6,405 bases of DNA from an uncultured Chloroflexaceae bacterium (GTDB lineage: Bacteria; Chloroflexota; Chloroflexia; Chloroflexales; Chloroflexaceae), in contig CAKZQX010000056.1 in assembly GCA_937141995.1 (NCBI GenBank), positions 1-6,405 on the forward strand, in the 5' to 3' direction. The notes under the pieces were generated by a model. The model made no database searches. It was not told where the DNA came from and worked only from the letters and a program-made list of their open reading frames with translations. Both the position numbers and the translations under genes were made by a program. Of the stretch, positions 6,224-6,405 are shown piece by piece (positions within the stretch are counted from its first letter, which is position 1; each line of letters begins with the position of its first letter).

Positions 6224-6239
6224 CAGGAGTTACGCGGTC
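6200..6239. repeat. 17-bp perfect palindrome at the junction of the two element copies
   Basis: 6200-6216 (GACCGCGTAACTCCTGT) is the exact reverse complement of 6223-6239, with the 6-nt loop CATTTC. The left half is the right end of copy 1 and the right half is the left end of copy 2, so the palindrome arises from two element ends meeting head to head. Confidence 0.88.
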
Positions 6240-6328
6240 GGTTCCAAACCAGGTATTCACCTAGATGAACGGCCCGATTCGCCTGCGGCAGCATGGTACT
6301 TTTTTTCTTTTTCACAAACATGTTGCTC
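6223..6328 (+). mobile_element. MITE-like element, copy 2 (right part missing)
   Basis: It begins with the same end, ACAGGAGTTACGCGGTC (6223-6239), and carries the same internal unit, TTCGCCTGCGGCAGCATGG onward (6278-6328 against 6074-6126; the first 22 nt are identical, then a 2-nt indel and few substitutions). The segment between end and unit (6240-6277) does not resemble the corresponding part of copy 1. The inverted right arm and right end are absent: similarity stops at about 6328 and different sequence follows. Confidence 0.55.
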
Positions 6329-6405
6329 TCAGAGACTGTCTGAAACGGGGTGGTCATGGGGCAATACCTTTCAAATAGCAGAACCTGTGCGGTAGCATGA
6401 CAAAC
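6329..6405. other. Unassigned sequence to the window edge
   Basis: No gene, promoter of quality or repeat is recognised here. It begins at the point where copy 2 loses similarity, with GAGACTGTCTGAAAC (6332-6346), which may mark another insertion or a deletion junction. Confidence 0.4.

Noticed and set aside
6062..6268. 68-codon plus-strand open frame through the central hairpin
   Set aside because: It reads through both arms of the 24-bp palindrome, has no Shine-Dalgarno site, and its peptide is explained by the repeat sequence.
6012..6328. CRISPR array
   Set aside because: The units occur in both orientations with irregular spacing and include terminal inverted repeats; there are no regular short repeats with unique spacers.
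5884..6357. 157-codon open frame on the minus strand across the repeat region
   Set aside because: It overlaps the end of the dehydrogenase gene and is made mostly of the inverted-repeat units. The two direct copies both begin MFVKKKK on this strand but go out of frame with each other through a 2-nt indel, as expected for non-coding DNA.

Overview
The window is about 58-60% GC by eye and carries five protein genes, four complete and one cut by the left edge. It most resembles a filamentous or thermophilic Chloroflexota genome (Chloroflexia: Roseiflexus, Chloroflexus, Kouleothrix type). That placement is an inference from the protein flavour (a radical SAM protein of the 'DNA modification/repair' type, an LCP protein with a LytR_C tail, a stand-alone SpoIIE-type phosphatase, and an aldehyde dehydrogenase with a C-terminal [10 protein letters not shown] motif) and from heptameric intergenic repeats. 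No rRNA or other phylogenetic marker is present.

Layout: (1) 1-954, minus strand, 3'-truncated radical SAM protein. (2) 955-1076, divergent control region with a TATAAT box and a TGGTA-N6-TACCA dyad. (3) 1077-1856, plus strand, alpha/beta hydrolase starting at GTG. (4) 1857-1919, convergent spacer with a small hairpin and four tandem GGAYTAC-type heptamers. (5) 1920-3368, minus strand, LytR-CpsA-Psr (LCP) cell-envelope protein. (6) 3456-4184, minus strand, small SpoIIE/RsbX-like PP2C phosphatase, upstream of and co-oriented with the LCP gene. (7) 4185-4460, divergent control region with a promoter candidate on each strand. (8) 4461-5954, plus strand, NAD(P)-dependent aldehyde dehydrogenase. 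(9) 5955-6405, no credible gene; it holds a second heptamer repeat and a MITE-like palindromic element (about 6012-6223) followed directly by a truncated second copy (6223-6328).

The genes do not form one pathway. Hydrolase, dehydrogenase and radical SAM protein look like separate housekeeping or accessory transcription units. The phosphatase and LCP genes could be co-transcribed and may link a phosphorylation-based signal to envelope assembly, but each has its own promoter candidate. I see no new multi-gene system. The most unusual structure is the inverted-repeat region at the right end: terminal inverted repeats, a perfect 24-bp hairpin, a nested 17-bp palindrome at the junction of two copies, and three copies of a roughly 52-nt unit.
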